Shown: piece after piece, positions 1-7,786 of the stretch
Layout of the letters: every line of letters begins with the position of its first letter
How positions within the stretch are numbered: position 1 is the first letter of the stretch
Source of the DNA: Riemerella anatipestifer
GTDB taxonomy: Bacteria > Bacteroidota > Bacteroidia > Flavobacteriales > Weeksellaceae
Reading direction: 5' to 3'
DNA: 64,000 bases
NCBI RefSeq assembly: GCF_035666175.1
Contig: NZ_CP142016.1
Location: 1,116,001-1,180,000, forward strand
The notes under the pieces: generated by a model
Seen by the model: the letters and a program-made list of their open reading frames with translations, nothing else
Database searches by the model: none
Told to the model about the DNA's origin: nothing
Program-made: the position numbers and the translations under genes

Positions 1-88
<88 letters not shown>

Positions 89-222
89 ATGTTTTTCCCG
101 TCTCACTCAAAGTTTTGTTACGCTTTGGTTTTTTCCTTACTTGGTTGTTATAGTATCTTTCAATGTCCTCTATTCTTCTCGCTAAATCTCTCACCGATTT
201 TCTCAGTTCCGATTTGCGAGCG

Positions 223-254
223 CAAAAGTAAAAAGTTTTTTTTAATTGACCAAA
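223..254 (-). promoter_or_regulatory. rrn promoter P2 (proximal)
   Basis: On the minus strand TTTG (254-251), a 20-bp spacer and TACTTTTG (230-223) match the Bacteroidota sigma-ABfr consensus (TTTG, then TAnnTTTG). Predicted transcription starts near 216, giving a leader of about 130 bases before the mature 16S. The bases CCAAATGTTTT around its -33 box also occur at the distal promoter. Confidence 0.65.
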
Positions 255-392
255 TGTTTTTGAAAAAATTTTAAATATTTTTTCTCAACACCGATAAACA
301 CCCCCTCGCAATACTCCTCCTTATTCTTAAGGCTTATTACTACTAAGCATTTAAACTAATCAATCCACTCCTACTCTCTCATATCGAGGCTG

Positions 393-425
393 CAAAAATA
401 TAAATTCTTTGTCATTAACTCCAAA
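393..425 (-). promoter_or_regulatory. rrn promoter P1 (distal)
   Basis: On the minus strand TTTG (425-422), a 21-bp spacer and TATTTTTG (400-393) match the Bacteroidota promoter consensus. It lies 170 bp upstream of a second matching promoter, so the rRNA operon appears to have tandem promoters. A small inverted repeat, AAATGTT-TTAT-AACATTT, overlaps the -33 region. The remaining sequence from 89 to 546 is rRNA leader and AT-rich spacer; I see no gene in it. Confidence 0.65.
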
Positions 426-546
426 TGTTTTATAACATTTTTTTATCCATCATATATAATCGACTGATTTGCAAAATGAAAAATTTGAACATAATCTAGG
501 ACATATAGTAATATATGGTGTACTGCCTACATTTTTATTAGGTTTA

Positions 547-1437
547 TTAAAATAAAGTTAGTGTTTTTGGACTCGCCATTTTGGGTATTTGTAAATTTTT
601 ACCTAATGCTTCATTGAGTGTTTGGATAAAATGTGCGGAAAGAAGCGGAGAGGCTTCCTCTAGATTCTGATGTACAAAAAAATAAAGATTTTGTAAACCT
701 TGCTCCTTCCAATATTTAATGAGTTGTACCCAATCTTCTAATCTTGTATAATCGCTATCTGTATTTGCTCCTACATAACGAATAAATGCTGTGGACGTGG
801 TAAGTCTTTGATGCAACATATCTCTCCTTCCCGCCGTATCCACTATAATATTAGTAATATTTCTACTTTCAAAAAGATTACAAGTTTCTTGAAATACTGT
901 TTCATCAGAAAACCATTTTTCGTTTCTTAGTTCTATGGCTAAAGGAATTTCACAAGGCCAATCTAATACAAACCTCTCTAAACGGTCAAAGTTTTTAGGT
1001 TGAAAATTATCATGAAGTTGCAAAAATACCATTCCAAGCTTTTCATTAAAGTTTAAAATTGAAGTAGCATATTGCGTTACCACATCATTAACATTGATTA
1101 GCCTTCGGTAATGAGATATGGTATTTGTGATTTTTGGAAAAAACTTGAACCCTGCGGGTGTTTTATCTCTCCATACAGCAACCTGCTCAGCGGAAGGTAA
1201 ACTATAAAAGGTCGCGTTAAGTTCAATTGAGTTAAATTGAGTAGAATAATAAGATAGTTCGTCTTTAGTCCCTTTTGGATAAAAGCCTTTCAACTCTGCT
1301 TTATTCCACTTGGCACAACCTACTGAAATATTTAGCTTTTGAACAGGCTTCCCTCCCAATATCCTTAGAGTATCTGGATGTGAACTAGGCAATGTAAAAT
1401 CTACTACCGATGGGTCTAATACTTTTCCGAATTTCAT
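547..1437 (-). CDS. DUF72 (YecE-like) family protein
   Basis: 296 residues, the usual length for DUF72/YecE proteins, a TIM-barrel family found near nucleic-acid and metal enzymes but with no firmly assigned reaction. Family hallmarks visible are the early VGCAKWNKAELKGFYP segment, the YYSTQFNSIELNATFY segment, and LQLHDNF and LAIELRNEKWF further on, in the expected order. There is no signal peptide, so the protein should be cytoplasmic. It lies 28 bp downstream of the serine hydrolase gene on the same strand and may be co-transcribed with it. The ATG at 1437 is the only reasonable start. The family call is secure; the function is unknown. Confidence 0.85.
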   Translation of the reverse strand: MKFGKVLDPSVVDFTLPSSHPDTLRILGGKPVQKLNISVGCAKWNKAELKGFYPKGTKDELSYYSTQFNSIELNATFYSLPSAEQVAVWRDKTPAGFKFFPKITNTISHYRRLINVNDVVTQYATSILNFNEKLGMVFLQLHDNFQPKNFDRLERFVLDWPCEIPLAIELRNEKWFSDETVFQETCNLFESRNITNIIVDTAGRRDMLHQRLTTSTAFIRYVGANTDSDYTRLEDWVQLIKYWKEQGLQNLYFFVHQNLEEASPLLSAHFIQTLNEALGKNLQIPKMASPKTLTLF

Positions 1438-1465
1438 TTTTAAGTTTTAGTCAATTACTTTTTCT

Positions 1466-2548
1466 CTATTTATACTTCCTTTTTAAAAGGTCTAACATTT
1501 CAAAAACACCTTTTTGTGCCTCCGCGGTTCCGCTATTTACCAATATAATATAACCTAAATGCTTTTTTCTATCAATTTGAGCATAGGAAAAAAATGTGCC
1601 ATCTGAACCTGAATGGTCTGAAATCTCTTGAATTTTATCTTGATAATTACCCCAGCCTATAGAATAGTCTTTTTTGGAAGTATATAAGTATTGATAAGTT
1701 TCAGGAGTCAAAATATTTCTTTCCCCAGAAAGCCCCTGTATATTTAATTGTATAAACTTGGAATAATTGTAAATATTCATACTTAAATCTCCCGCTGGTT
1801 CTGCTAAACTCAAATCATAATCGACATTTGGTAAAACTTCAACTTGTTTTCCTCCTTCTAACCAATGCCCTAAAGGTTGATTTTTAGCATTTCTACTAGG
1901 CCAACCCAACCGAAAATCTATCTCTAATTTTGTTTTTAACACTTCTTCTATCAGTTGTTCCCAAGACTTTCCAGAAACTTTTTCAAGCATCATTGCCGCA
2001 ATACTATACCCTGCGTTTGAGTAATTGTAAGTATTTTTGTTTTCTATCGGAGAGAGCCTTAAAACATATTCTCCAAATTTGGTTCTTTTCTGTTGTTTAG
2101 TTCCTTTAAATTTAGGAAGTTTACTATACTCCTCTCCACTAGTAAAAGGCTGAACATTAGCTCTATGGCATAATAAATCTTCTAAAGTTATACTGTGATA
2201 CTTGACATTTGAACTCTTTTTAAACTTTGGAAATAAATCAAAAAACTTGGTTTTCCATTTTATTTTACCTTGTTCTACCAAATATGCAGAAATAAACCCC
2301 GTAATAGCTTTAGTATTAGAACCTAGATGAAATAAATCTTCAAAGGAAGCATTGGGTTTTCCTTTCTTTTCAGTAACTCTGTGATGCCCCCTTACTTTTT
2401 GCACCAATATAGTATCTTTCGTTACAACAGCGAACGCCATTTCGGGAATATCGTATTTTGTCATAATACTATCCGCCTGTCCTTCTAAATTTTGAGCTAA
2501 AAAACTTTCAAAAAATAAAATCAGGGCAATAAATATAATTCTCCACAT
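1466..2548 (-). CDS. Serine hydrolase, beta-lactamase class C / penicillin-binding-protein-like, secreted
   Basis: 360 residues with an N-terminal signal peptide (about residues 1-18). The class C beta-lactamase fold signature is complete: S77-N-T-K80 (SxxK nucleophile and general base), Y176-S-N178, and a late H-S-G motif standing in for the KTG triad. Such proteins may be peptidases or esterases acting on peptidoglycan fragments or D-amino-acid peptides in the periplasm; sequence alone does not separate these from a true beta-lactamase. A TATCTTTG -7 box lies at 2573-2566 on the minus strand, 17 bp before the ATG, with no clear -33 element. The DUF72 gene follows 28 bp downstream. Confidence 0.8.
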   Translation of the reverse strand: MWRIIFIALILFFESFLAQNLEGQADSIMTKYDIPEMAFAVVTKDTILVQKVRGHHRVTEKKGKPNASFEDLFHLGSNTKAITGFISAYLVEQGKIKWKTKFFDLFPKFKKSSNVKYHSITLEDLLCHRANVQPFTSGEEYSKLPKFKGTKQQKRTKFGEYVLRLSPIENKNTYNYSNAGYSIAAMMLEKVSGKSWEQLIEEVLKTKLEIDFRLGWPSRNAKNQPLGHWLEGGKQVEVLPNVDYDLSLAEPAGDLSMNIYNYSKFIQLNIQGLSGERNILTPETYQYLYTSKKDYSIGWGNYQDKIQEISDHSGSDGTFFSYAQIDRKKHLGYIILVNSGTAEAQKGVFEMLDLLKRKYK

Positions 2549-2587
2549 ACTATTGATACTTTGAACAAAGATAGAAAACCTTTAATT

Positions 2588-2622
2588 AAAAAGAAAAACC
2601 ATAGCCCTAAGACTACGGTTTT
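2588..2622 (-). terminator. Terminator of the nrdBA operon
   Basis: On the minus strand AAAACC-g-TAG pairs with CTA-t-GGTTTT around an 8-base loop (stem arms 2622-2613 and 2604-2595), followed by TTTTTCTTTTT. It lies about 40 bp past the nrdA stop. Confidence 0.6.
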
Positions 2623-2659
2623 ATCTTCCTCAACTTTAATTATTACACTCTATATTTAT

Positions 2660-4315
2660 CTATGCTTCGCAACTAGAACAAGTTACAAAATTTACCATCA
2701 ATTCTTTGGACACAGACGAACTTCTCTGATAGTAAAGAGTTTTAACACCTTTCTTCCACGCCTCTATCATCAAGAAGTTAACATCTTTTACTGGCATTGT
2801 GGAAGGAATTTGCAAATTCAAAGATTGTGCTTGGTCTATATACTGCTGTCTTTGAGCCGCTTGACTGATAATTTCCATAGGAGAAATTTCTTTGAAAGTC
2901 TTGAAAACAGCCTTTTCCTCTTCCGTAAGCCCATCTAAATGCTGCACAGAACCATGGTTAAGCATAATGTTTCTCCATGTTTCCTCGTTTTCTAGGCCCT
3001 TCGCTTCCAGCAGTTTTTTAAGGTATTTATTTTTTCTCATAAAATTACCTTTAGCCAAACCTGCTTTATAATAATTTGATGCAAAAGGCTCTATACCTGG
3101 AGAGGTTTGCCCTAAAATAGCCGAACTAGAAGTGGTAGGTGCGATTGCCATCAGCGTGGTATTTCTCATACCGTAACCTTTAAGCAATTCTGGTTCGCCA
3201 TAAATATTAGCTAACTCTTTAGAAGCTGCTTCCGCTTGTTCTTTGATGTGTTTGAATGCTCTAGCATTGAATTGAGTCGCTTCAAAACTTTCAAAAGGAA
3301 TCATATTTTTTTGCAAATACGAATGATACCCTAAAACACCTAGACCTAACGCTCTGTGTTTCATTGCAAAATTTCTAGCTCCTTGTAAATAATAGTTACC
3401 TTCCGTTTTTTCGATAAATTCGGACAATACTGCATCTAAGAAATAAATCGCCAATTTAACCGCATTAGTATCCTTCCACTCATCATAAAGTTCCAAATTC
3501 ATAGAAGAAAGACAACATATAAATGACTCCTCCTGAGTAGATGGCAACATAATTTCTGAACAAAGGTTACTCGCATTAACCAACAACCCTTTATCTTTAT
3601 AAACTTGAGGTTTATTTCTGTTGACATTATCGGTAAAGAAAATATATGGCAACCCTTTCTGCTGTCTGCTTTCTAAAACTTTAGCCCAAATCTTCCTCTT
3701 ATCAATGTCCCCATCTATCATATCTTGCATCCAGTAATCTGGCACGCAAACGCCCGTAAATAGGTTTTGAATAGGGCTACCGATGTCTTTTATCGTCAAA
3801 AACTCCTCTATATCTCCGTGGTCTATATCTAGATAAGCCGCAAACGCCCCTCTTCTTACTCCTCCTTGAGAAACCACATCCATAGCTGTATCAAACAACT
3901 TCATAAAAGAAACTGCCCCAGACGATTTACCGTTATCTGTAACGGCCGTCCCTCTATGACGAAGCTCCCCAAAATAACCAGAAGTACCACCACCTATTTT
4001 GGTTTGCATGATAACTTCTCCCATTTTGTGGGTAATCCCCTCAATACTATCTGGAATATGAACATTGAAACAAGAAATCGGAAGACCTCTCTGCGTTCCC
4101 ATATTCGCCCATACAGGAGACGAAAAGCTAATCCAACCTTTCACAATCATCTCTTCGAAGGCTGGTTGTAACTCTGGTTTATAAAGCCTCTTTGCAGCAG
4201 CCGTAGTAATCCTTTTAATCGCTCCATGCACTGTCTCTCCCTTCAGAAGATAGCCTCTATTGAGCATTTGTTCAGACTCCTCATTTAGCCACCATATATC
4301 TTGTAGTTCTTCCAT
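2660..4315 (-). CDS. nrdA: Ribonucleoside-diphosphate reductase class I, alpha subunit, without ATP-cone
   Basis: 551 residues. It reduces ribonucleoside diphosphates to deoxyribonucleotides together with the NrdB subunit encoded just upstream. Key residues are visible: the disulfide pair in PISCFNVHIPDS and ICCLSSMNLEL, the active-site NLCSEIM (Asn, thiyl-radical Cys, Glu), the radical-transfer tyrosines in LYYQRSSS, and the C-terminal shuttle CSSCEA. The protein begins almost directly at the catalytic domain. The roughly 90-residue N-terminal ATP-cone that gives overall activity control in many alpha subunits is absent, and none is seen in NrdB either. It lies 47 bp downstream of nrdB, in an operon closed by a hairpin at 2588-2622. 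Confidence 0.95.
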   Translation of the reverse strand: MEELQDIWWLNEESEQMLNRGYLLKGETVHGAIKRITTAAAKRLYKPELQPAFEEMIVKGWISFSSPVWANMGTQRGLPISCFNVHIPDSIEGITHKMGEVIMQTKIGGGTSGYFGELRHRGTAVTDNGKSSGAVSFMKLFDTAMDVVSQGGVRRGAFAAYLDIDHGDIEEFLTIKDIGSPIQNLFTGVCVPDYWMQDMIDGDIDKRKIWAKVLESRQQKGLPYIFFTDNVNRNKPQVYKDKGLLVNASNLCSEIMLPSTQEESFICCLSSMNLELYDEWKDTNAVKLAIYFLDAVLSEFIEKTEGNYYLQGARNFAMKHRALGLGVLGYHSYLQKNMIPFESFEATQFNARAFKHIKEQAEAASKELANIYGEPELLKGYGMRNTTLMAIAPTTSSSAILGQTSPGIEPFASNYYKAGLAKGNFMRKNKYLKKLLEAKGLENEETWRNIMLNHGSVQHLDGLTEEEKAVFKTFKEISPMEIISQAAQRQQYIDQAQSLNLQIPSTMPVKDVNFLMIEAWKKGVKTLYYQRSSSVSKELMVNFVTCSSCEA

Positions 4316-4362
4316 TTTGTTTTTCTTGTTTTATTTCTTGCTTTAGATTATCAAAAATTTAT

Positions 4363-5337
4363 CTAAAACAAATCGTTAGCGGTAATACTCTTATCGTGTT
4401 TTGTATAATCTACTGGTCTTTTGGCAAAGAAATCGTCTAATGAGTTAGCAAAAACTTCCTCCTCAAACCATACCATCGGCTTGTATTCTTCCTCTGTAAT
4501 ATTAAACATAGAAGCCATACCAATTCTTTTCAAACTATCGTCTATACGATATTTCATAAAGCTGAGAAGTTGTTTTTTTGATAAATGGTCTAAATCTCCC
4601 ATCTCAAAAATCCAATCTAATATTTCCGCCTCTAGCTCTACCGAGGTTTTAACAATATTATAAATCGCCTCTATATCTTCCTCTTGAAGAAGCTCAGGCT
4701 GTTCTTCCTTTATTTTATTGATGATATAAATCCCTGCATTGGCATGAATTTGCTCATCTACAGAAGTCCACGCAATAATGTTAGATACATTTTTCATATA
4801 GCCCTTAAACCTCGTAAACGAAAGAATAATGGCAAACTGAGAAAACAATGATACATTTTCTATTAAAATACTGAATAATAACAAAGAAGACACATACTCC
4901 TTAGGCGTTGAAGAGTTTGAGTTTTTAAGTACATCGGTTAGAAAATCTATTCTTTTTCTAATAGCAGGATTTTCGATAACATTAAGAAACTCATTGTTAT
5001 ATCCTAAAACTTCAAGTAATCTTGAGTAAGCCTCTGAATGTCTAAACTCACACTCTGCAAAGGTTGCTCCTAATCCGTTAAACTCAGGCTTAGGGAGATG
5101 ATTATAAAGATTACCCCAAAAGGTCTTTACAGACACCTCAATCTGAGCAATTGCTAACAAAGCATTCTTAACTGCATTTTTCTCATGAGGCTCTAGCTGC
5201 GAATGAAAGTCTTGTATATCCGCCGTAAAATCTACCTCTGAATGTACCCAAAAAGACTTATTAATCGCCTCTATATACTGCATTACTTCTGGATACTCAA
5301 AAGGTTTGTAGTTTATTCTTTTCTCAAAAATCCCCAT
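4363..5337 (-). CDS. nrdB: Ribonucleoside-diphosphate reductase class I, beta subunit (probable subclass Id)
   Basis: 324 residues. It houses the dimetal cofactor that starts radical chemistry for NrdA. Metal ligands can be placed at E67, E97, H100, E160, E195 and H198; a tyrosine (Y104) sits where class Ia enzymes have the radical Tyr. The first ligand is Glu rather than the Asp usual in class Ia, and the sequence around FAECEFRHSEAYSRLLE closely resembles what I recall of the Flavobacterium johnsoniae enzyme, the model for Mn-dependent class Id. No nrdI is adjacent, as expected for Id. Assignment to Id is inference; NrdB itself is certain. There is no N-terminal ATP-cone. A 16-bp palindrome upstream (5409-5424) may be an operator. 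Confidence 0.94.
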   Translation of the reverse strand: MGIFEKRINYKPFEYPEVMQYIEAINKSFWVHSEVDFTADIQDFHSQLEPHEKNAVKNALLAIAQIEVSVKTFWGNLYNHLPKPEFNGLGATFAECEFRHSEAYSRLLEVLGYNNEFLNVIENPAIRKRIDFLTDVLKNSNSSTPKEYVSSLLLFSILIENVSLFSQFAIILSFTRFKGYMKNVSNIIAWTSVDEQIHANAGIYIINKIKEEQPELLQEEDIEAIYNIVKTSVELEAEILDWIFEMGDLDHLSKKQLLSFMKYRIDDSLKRIGMASMFNITEEEYKPMVWFEEEVFANSLDDFFAKRPVDYTKHDKSITANDLF

Positions 5338-5646
5338 AATAATTGTTTATTCAGTTTTTTAACTCTTAGTTATTTCTAACAAAGAATAGAATTATATAAC
5401 AATCTAAAAATCAATATATTGATTACACAAAGACTTAACAAAATCCTTTCTACAAAAATAGAAAATGAAAGCCTAAAAATGAAACGAAATATGGATAGAT
5501 TATTTAATCTTTTGGATTCTAATTATATAAGTTTTCCACAATCCTCTATAATCCTATAAATAAGGGCAAAACCACCAATAAACATTTTATAATTAAACAA
5601 AAGATATAAACCTCAATACAAAAAGGAAATGTAATTAAACACCTAT
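5338..5646. other. Intergenic region upstream of nrdB
   Basis: 309 bp, very AT-rich, without a convincing ORF. It must contain the nrdBA promoter and the 3' end of the comF transcript. A possible -7 box for nrdB (TATTTTTG on the minus strand, 5460-5453) has no matching -33 element. Two inverted repeats stand out: AATCAATATATTGATT at 5409-5424 and AGATTA-TT-TAATCT at 5497-5510. Confidence 0.6.
5409..5424. promoter_or_regulatory. NrdR-box-like palindrome before nrdB
   Basis: AATCAATATATTGATT is a perfect 16-bp palindrome whose central ten bases, CAATATATTG, fit the core of the NrdR box (CWATATATWG). NrdR is the common repressor of ribonucleotide reductase genes and normally binds a pair of boxes about 31-32 bp apart. 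I do not see a good second box, and AT-rich DNA yields such palindromes by chance, so this is only a candidate. Confidence 0.35.
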
Positions 5647-6300
5647 TTATTCATCTATTGCCAAAACCAAAACACTCACCTGATTCCCATTTCCTTTTAA
5701 AAGCTCCCAAACCGCTTTACTCATTGTATTTCCTGTGGTATATACATCGTCTATAAGTAAGATGTGTTTACCTTCTATTTTCTCATCTACAGAAAATATA
5801 TTTTGCATCTTTTCTCTATCCAATTTTTGCTTTAAGGCTTGAGGCTTAGAATAGAAATTTCTTTTAAGAAGATAATGAGAATAAGGTATCCTCTGCAACT
5901 GAGATAATGTTTTTGTAAATAAATGCAACTGATTATACCCTCTCTCTCTTTGTTTTTTAGGATGAAGTGGAATATTAGTTAATATATCTATCCCTTGATG
6001 AGATAAATCCATATTTTCAGAAACCCAATGAGCTAACACCTTACCCACACGCTCCATAGAATGGTACTTTAAGGCGTGTATAATATCTTGAGAAAGTTCT
6101 TTTTTCTCGTACTTCATCAAACTAAAAGCCTTATTTACTGGAAATTTAAGAACAACTTTTTGATAAAAATCCCCTTTTCCTCCAAAATCATTGTAGGTAA
6201 AATTGATATGAGACTTACACGCCCAGCAAACGATTTCATCAGAGGAAATAATGAGATTACACTTTAGGCATCTATTGGGCAGAAAAAAATCTAAAAACAT
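5647..6300 (-). CDS. comF: ComF family phosphoribosyltransferase-like protein
   Basis: About 217 residues. An N-terminal zinc-ribbon (CLKC ... CWAC) is followed by a type I phosphoribosyltransferase fold with the PRPP-binding loop ILLIDDVYTTGNT near the C-terminus. ComF proteins support DNA uptake in naturally competent bacteria, probably on the inner face of the membrane during single-strand import. A second competence gene, dprA, lies 4 kb away, which fits the known natural competence of Riemerella. The frame is open to a TTG at 6309, but the ATG at 6298-6300 (MFLDFFLPNRC) is preferred because the family starts there. It lies just downstream of tRNA-Cys but beyond a terminator. Confidence 0.85.
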   Translation of the reverse strand: MFLDFFLPNRCLKCNLIISSDEIVCWACKSHINFTYNDFGGKGDFYQKVVLKFPVNKAFSLMKYEKKELSQDIIHALKYHSMERVGKVLAHWVSENMDLSHQGIDILTNIPLHPKKQRERGYNQLHLFTKTLSQLQRIPYSHYLLKRNFYSKPQALKQKLDREKMQNIFSVDEKIEGKHILLIDDVYTTGNTMSKAVWELLKGNGNQVSVLVLAIDE

Positions 6301-6351
6301 AGTTCCCAAATTAATACCGATAAATATAATACTTACTTAGATACACTCAAC

Positions 6352-6382
6352 AAAAAATCTCATAGCAATACTATGAGATTTC
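6352..6382 (-). terminator. Terminator downstream of tRNA-Cys
   Basis: A perfect stem, AAATCTCATAG with CTATGAGATTT around a 5-base loop, is followed on the minus strand by TTTTTTG. It lies a few bases past the tRNA 3' end. Confidence 0.85.
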
Positions 6383-6388
6383 ATCTAG

Positions 6389-6459
6389 AGGTTCCGAGCG
6401 GATTCGAACCGCTGTACAAGGTTTTGCAGACCTCTGCCTAGCCGCTCGGCCACGGAACC
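6389..6459 (-). tRNA. tRNA-Cys (GCA)
   Basis: The minus strand folds into a 71-nt cloverleaf. The acceptor arm GGTTCCG pairs with CGGAACC, the D arm contains GGCCGAGCGGCTAGGC, the anticodon loop reads CTGCAAA with anticodon GCA, and the T arm is GCGG-TTCGAAT-CCGC. U73 is the discriminator base, an identity element for cysteine tRNA. CCA is not encoded. A TATATTTG -7 box lies just upstream (6480-6473). Confidence 0.97.
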
Positions 6460-6522
6460 ATTTTTAGGTGTGCAAATATAGACATTTTTTATATAACTAA
6501 GAAATTTATCCAAAAATATTTT

Positions 6523-7074
6523 CTATTTTTTCTTTACCCAAGACACAATATTTATGAACAATATTAAAAAACAGAAAGTAACCCAAACTGCATCTCTTAG
6601 CCCTTCTCTCTTATAAAGCCTGATTTGTTTTTCTGCAATATTGGAAAGTTTAGCGCTTTGGTTAAGGTAATTATTAGCTTCGATATAAAGGTCTTCATTT
6701 TTATTTCCCACTATATGTTGTGTAAAATAAACCATTTTTTTTCCAGAAAACGCAACCAACCAAAATTCATCTGTATCCTTCATTCCCAAGTGGCACACAC
6801 GATAATGCTCAGAACGAATATCTTCTAAATGCGCAATATTATACCCCTTATCCAAAACTTCCAAACTATAGAAATCTAGTGTTTGTGGATGTTTATTAAC
6901 CAACTGAATAGCAATACTTCCTCCAACAGGATTAGGATAAATTTTAGTAAAAATCCAATATCCAAAAAAAAGAACGCCTACAATAGTGATTATTTTTCGG
7001 TATAGTTTTAACCTATTTATTCTTACTAGAGAAATCAATAACAGTATAAAAAGAACAAACGACAATGTTTCCAT
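6523..7074 (-). CDS. Hypothetical membrane protein
   Basis: About 183 residues of unrecognised family. Two hydrophobic helices lie at the N-terminus (about 4-20 and 28-46) and one near the C-terminus (about 160-178). Between them is a roughly 110-residue soluble region containing SIAIQLVNKHPQTLDFYSLEVL and VCHLGMKDTDEFW, likely outside the cytoplasm. The frame begins with TTG at 7077; the ATG immediately after it is the more natural start. A matching promoter lies at 7137-7110 and overlaps the end of the HD phosphohydrolase gene, so the gene is probably transcribed on its own. I cannot suggest a function. Confidence 0.65.
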   Translation of the reverse strand: METLSFVLFILLLISLVRINRLKLYRKIITIVGVLFFGYWIFTKIYPNPVGGSIAIQLVNKHPQTLDFYSLEVLDKGYNIAHLEDIRSEHYRVCHLGMKDTDEFWLVAFSGKKMVYFTQHIVGNKNEDLYIEANNYLNQSAKLSNIAEKQIRLYKREGLRDAVWVTFCFLILFINIVSWVKKK

Positions 7075-7109
7075 CAACCAAACATTTAATATAAAATATT
7101 TAACTGACG

Positions 7110-7137
7110 CAAATATATGAATTCTTAATTATTCCAA
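7110..7137 (-). promoter_or_regulatory. Promoter of the membrane-protein gene at 6523-7074
   Basis: On the minus strand TTG (7137-7135), a 17-bp spacer and TATATTTG (7117-7110) match the Bacteroidota consensus. Transcription should start near 7104, about 30 bases before the ATG. Confidence 0.5.
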
Positions 7138-7779
7138 TAAATTCCACTCACGATAGAAAGTTTCTAAAAAAATTAACATAAACTGATGCCTTTTTTCCGC
7201 AATATTTTTACCCTCAGTAGTTTGCATTAAATCTTTTAGGAGTAATAATTTTTCATAAAAATGATTAATTGTAGTTCCTTCTGATTTTTTATATTTCTCC
7301 TTACCAAAGGTTTTTTGAGGTAATATCTCAGGGTTGTACATTGGATTATTTTTATACCCACCAAAGTTGAACGCTCTTGCTACACCTATCGCTCCGATAG
7401 CATCTAGTCTATCTGCATCTTGTACAATTTTAAACTCTATCGGCAATTCTTTCGGTTGACTCTCTTTATTTTTAAAGGAAAGATGTTTGATGATAAATAA
7501 AACTTTATCTATGGTTTCTTCAGAAACTTTTTCCTTCATTAAAAAATCTTTTGATACTTGGAGCGCTAAAGTCTCGTCTCCATTATGGAATTTAGGGTCA
7601 GCTATATCGTGTAATAAAGCCGCAAGATTTACCACTTCCTCATTAGCTGCCTTTTCGGTACTTAAAATTTTTTGGGAAAGTTTCCAAACTCTTTCTATAT
7701 GAAACCAATCGTGTCCAGCCTCTGCTCCTTCTAATTTATTTTTTACAAATTCCTTTGTATTATCAATAAGTGTACTCAT
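7129..7779 (-). CDS. HD-domain phosphohydrolase (YedJ-like)
   Basis: 216 residues with the full HD metal-binding set: H in HDWFHIERVW, the HD doublet in ALLHDIADPKFHNGDE, and D in QDADRLDAIGAIGVARAF. The arrangement is that of small stand-alone HD hydrolases such as YedJ, which cleave phosphate esters of nucleotides or similar metabolites; the substrate is not known. The 5' region is unusual. An IS982 element begins 7 bp upstream of the ATG (one target duplication away), so the native promoter has been pushed 980 bp upstream. Expression now depends on read-through from the co-oriented transposase or on an outward promoter in the element. The coding frame itself is intact. Confidence 0.85.
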   Translation of the reverse strand: MSTLIDNTKEFVKNKLEGAEAGHDWFHIERVWKLSQKILSTEKAANEEVVNLAALLHDIADPKFHNGDETLALQVSKDFLMKEKVSEETIDKVLFIIKHLSFKNKESQPKELPIEFKIVQDADRLDAIGAIGVARAFNFGGYKNNPMYNPEILPQKTFGKEKYKKSEGTTINHFYEKLLLLKDLMQTTEGKNIAEKRHQFMLIFLETFYREWNLLE

Positions 7780-7786
7780 TATATTA

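Noticed and set aside
1466-2548. Acquired class C beta-lactamase (resistance gene)
   Set aside because: The triad is present, but the sequence looks like the broad secreted serine-hydrolase group, its composition matches the neighbours, and no mobile element adjoins it.
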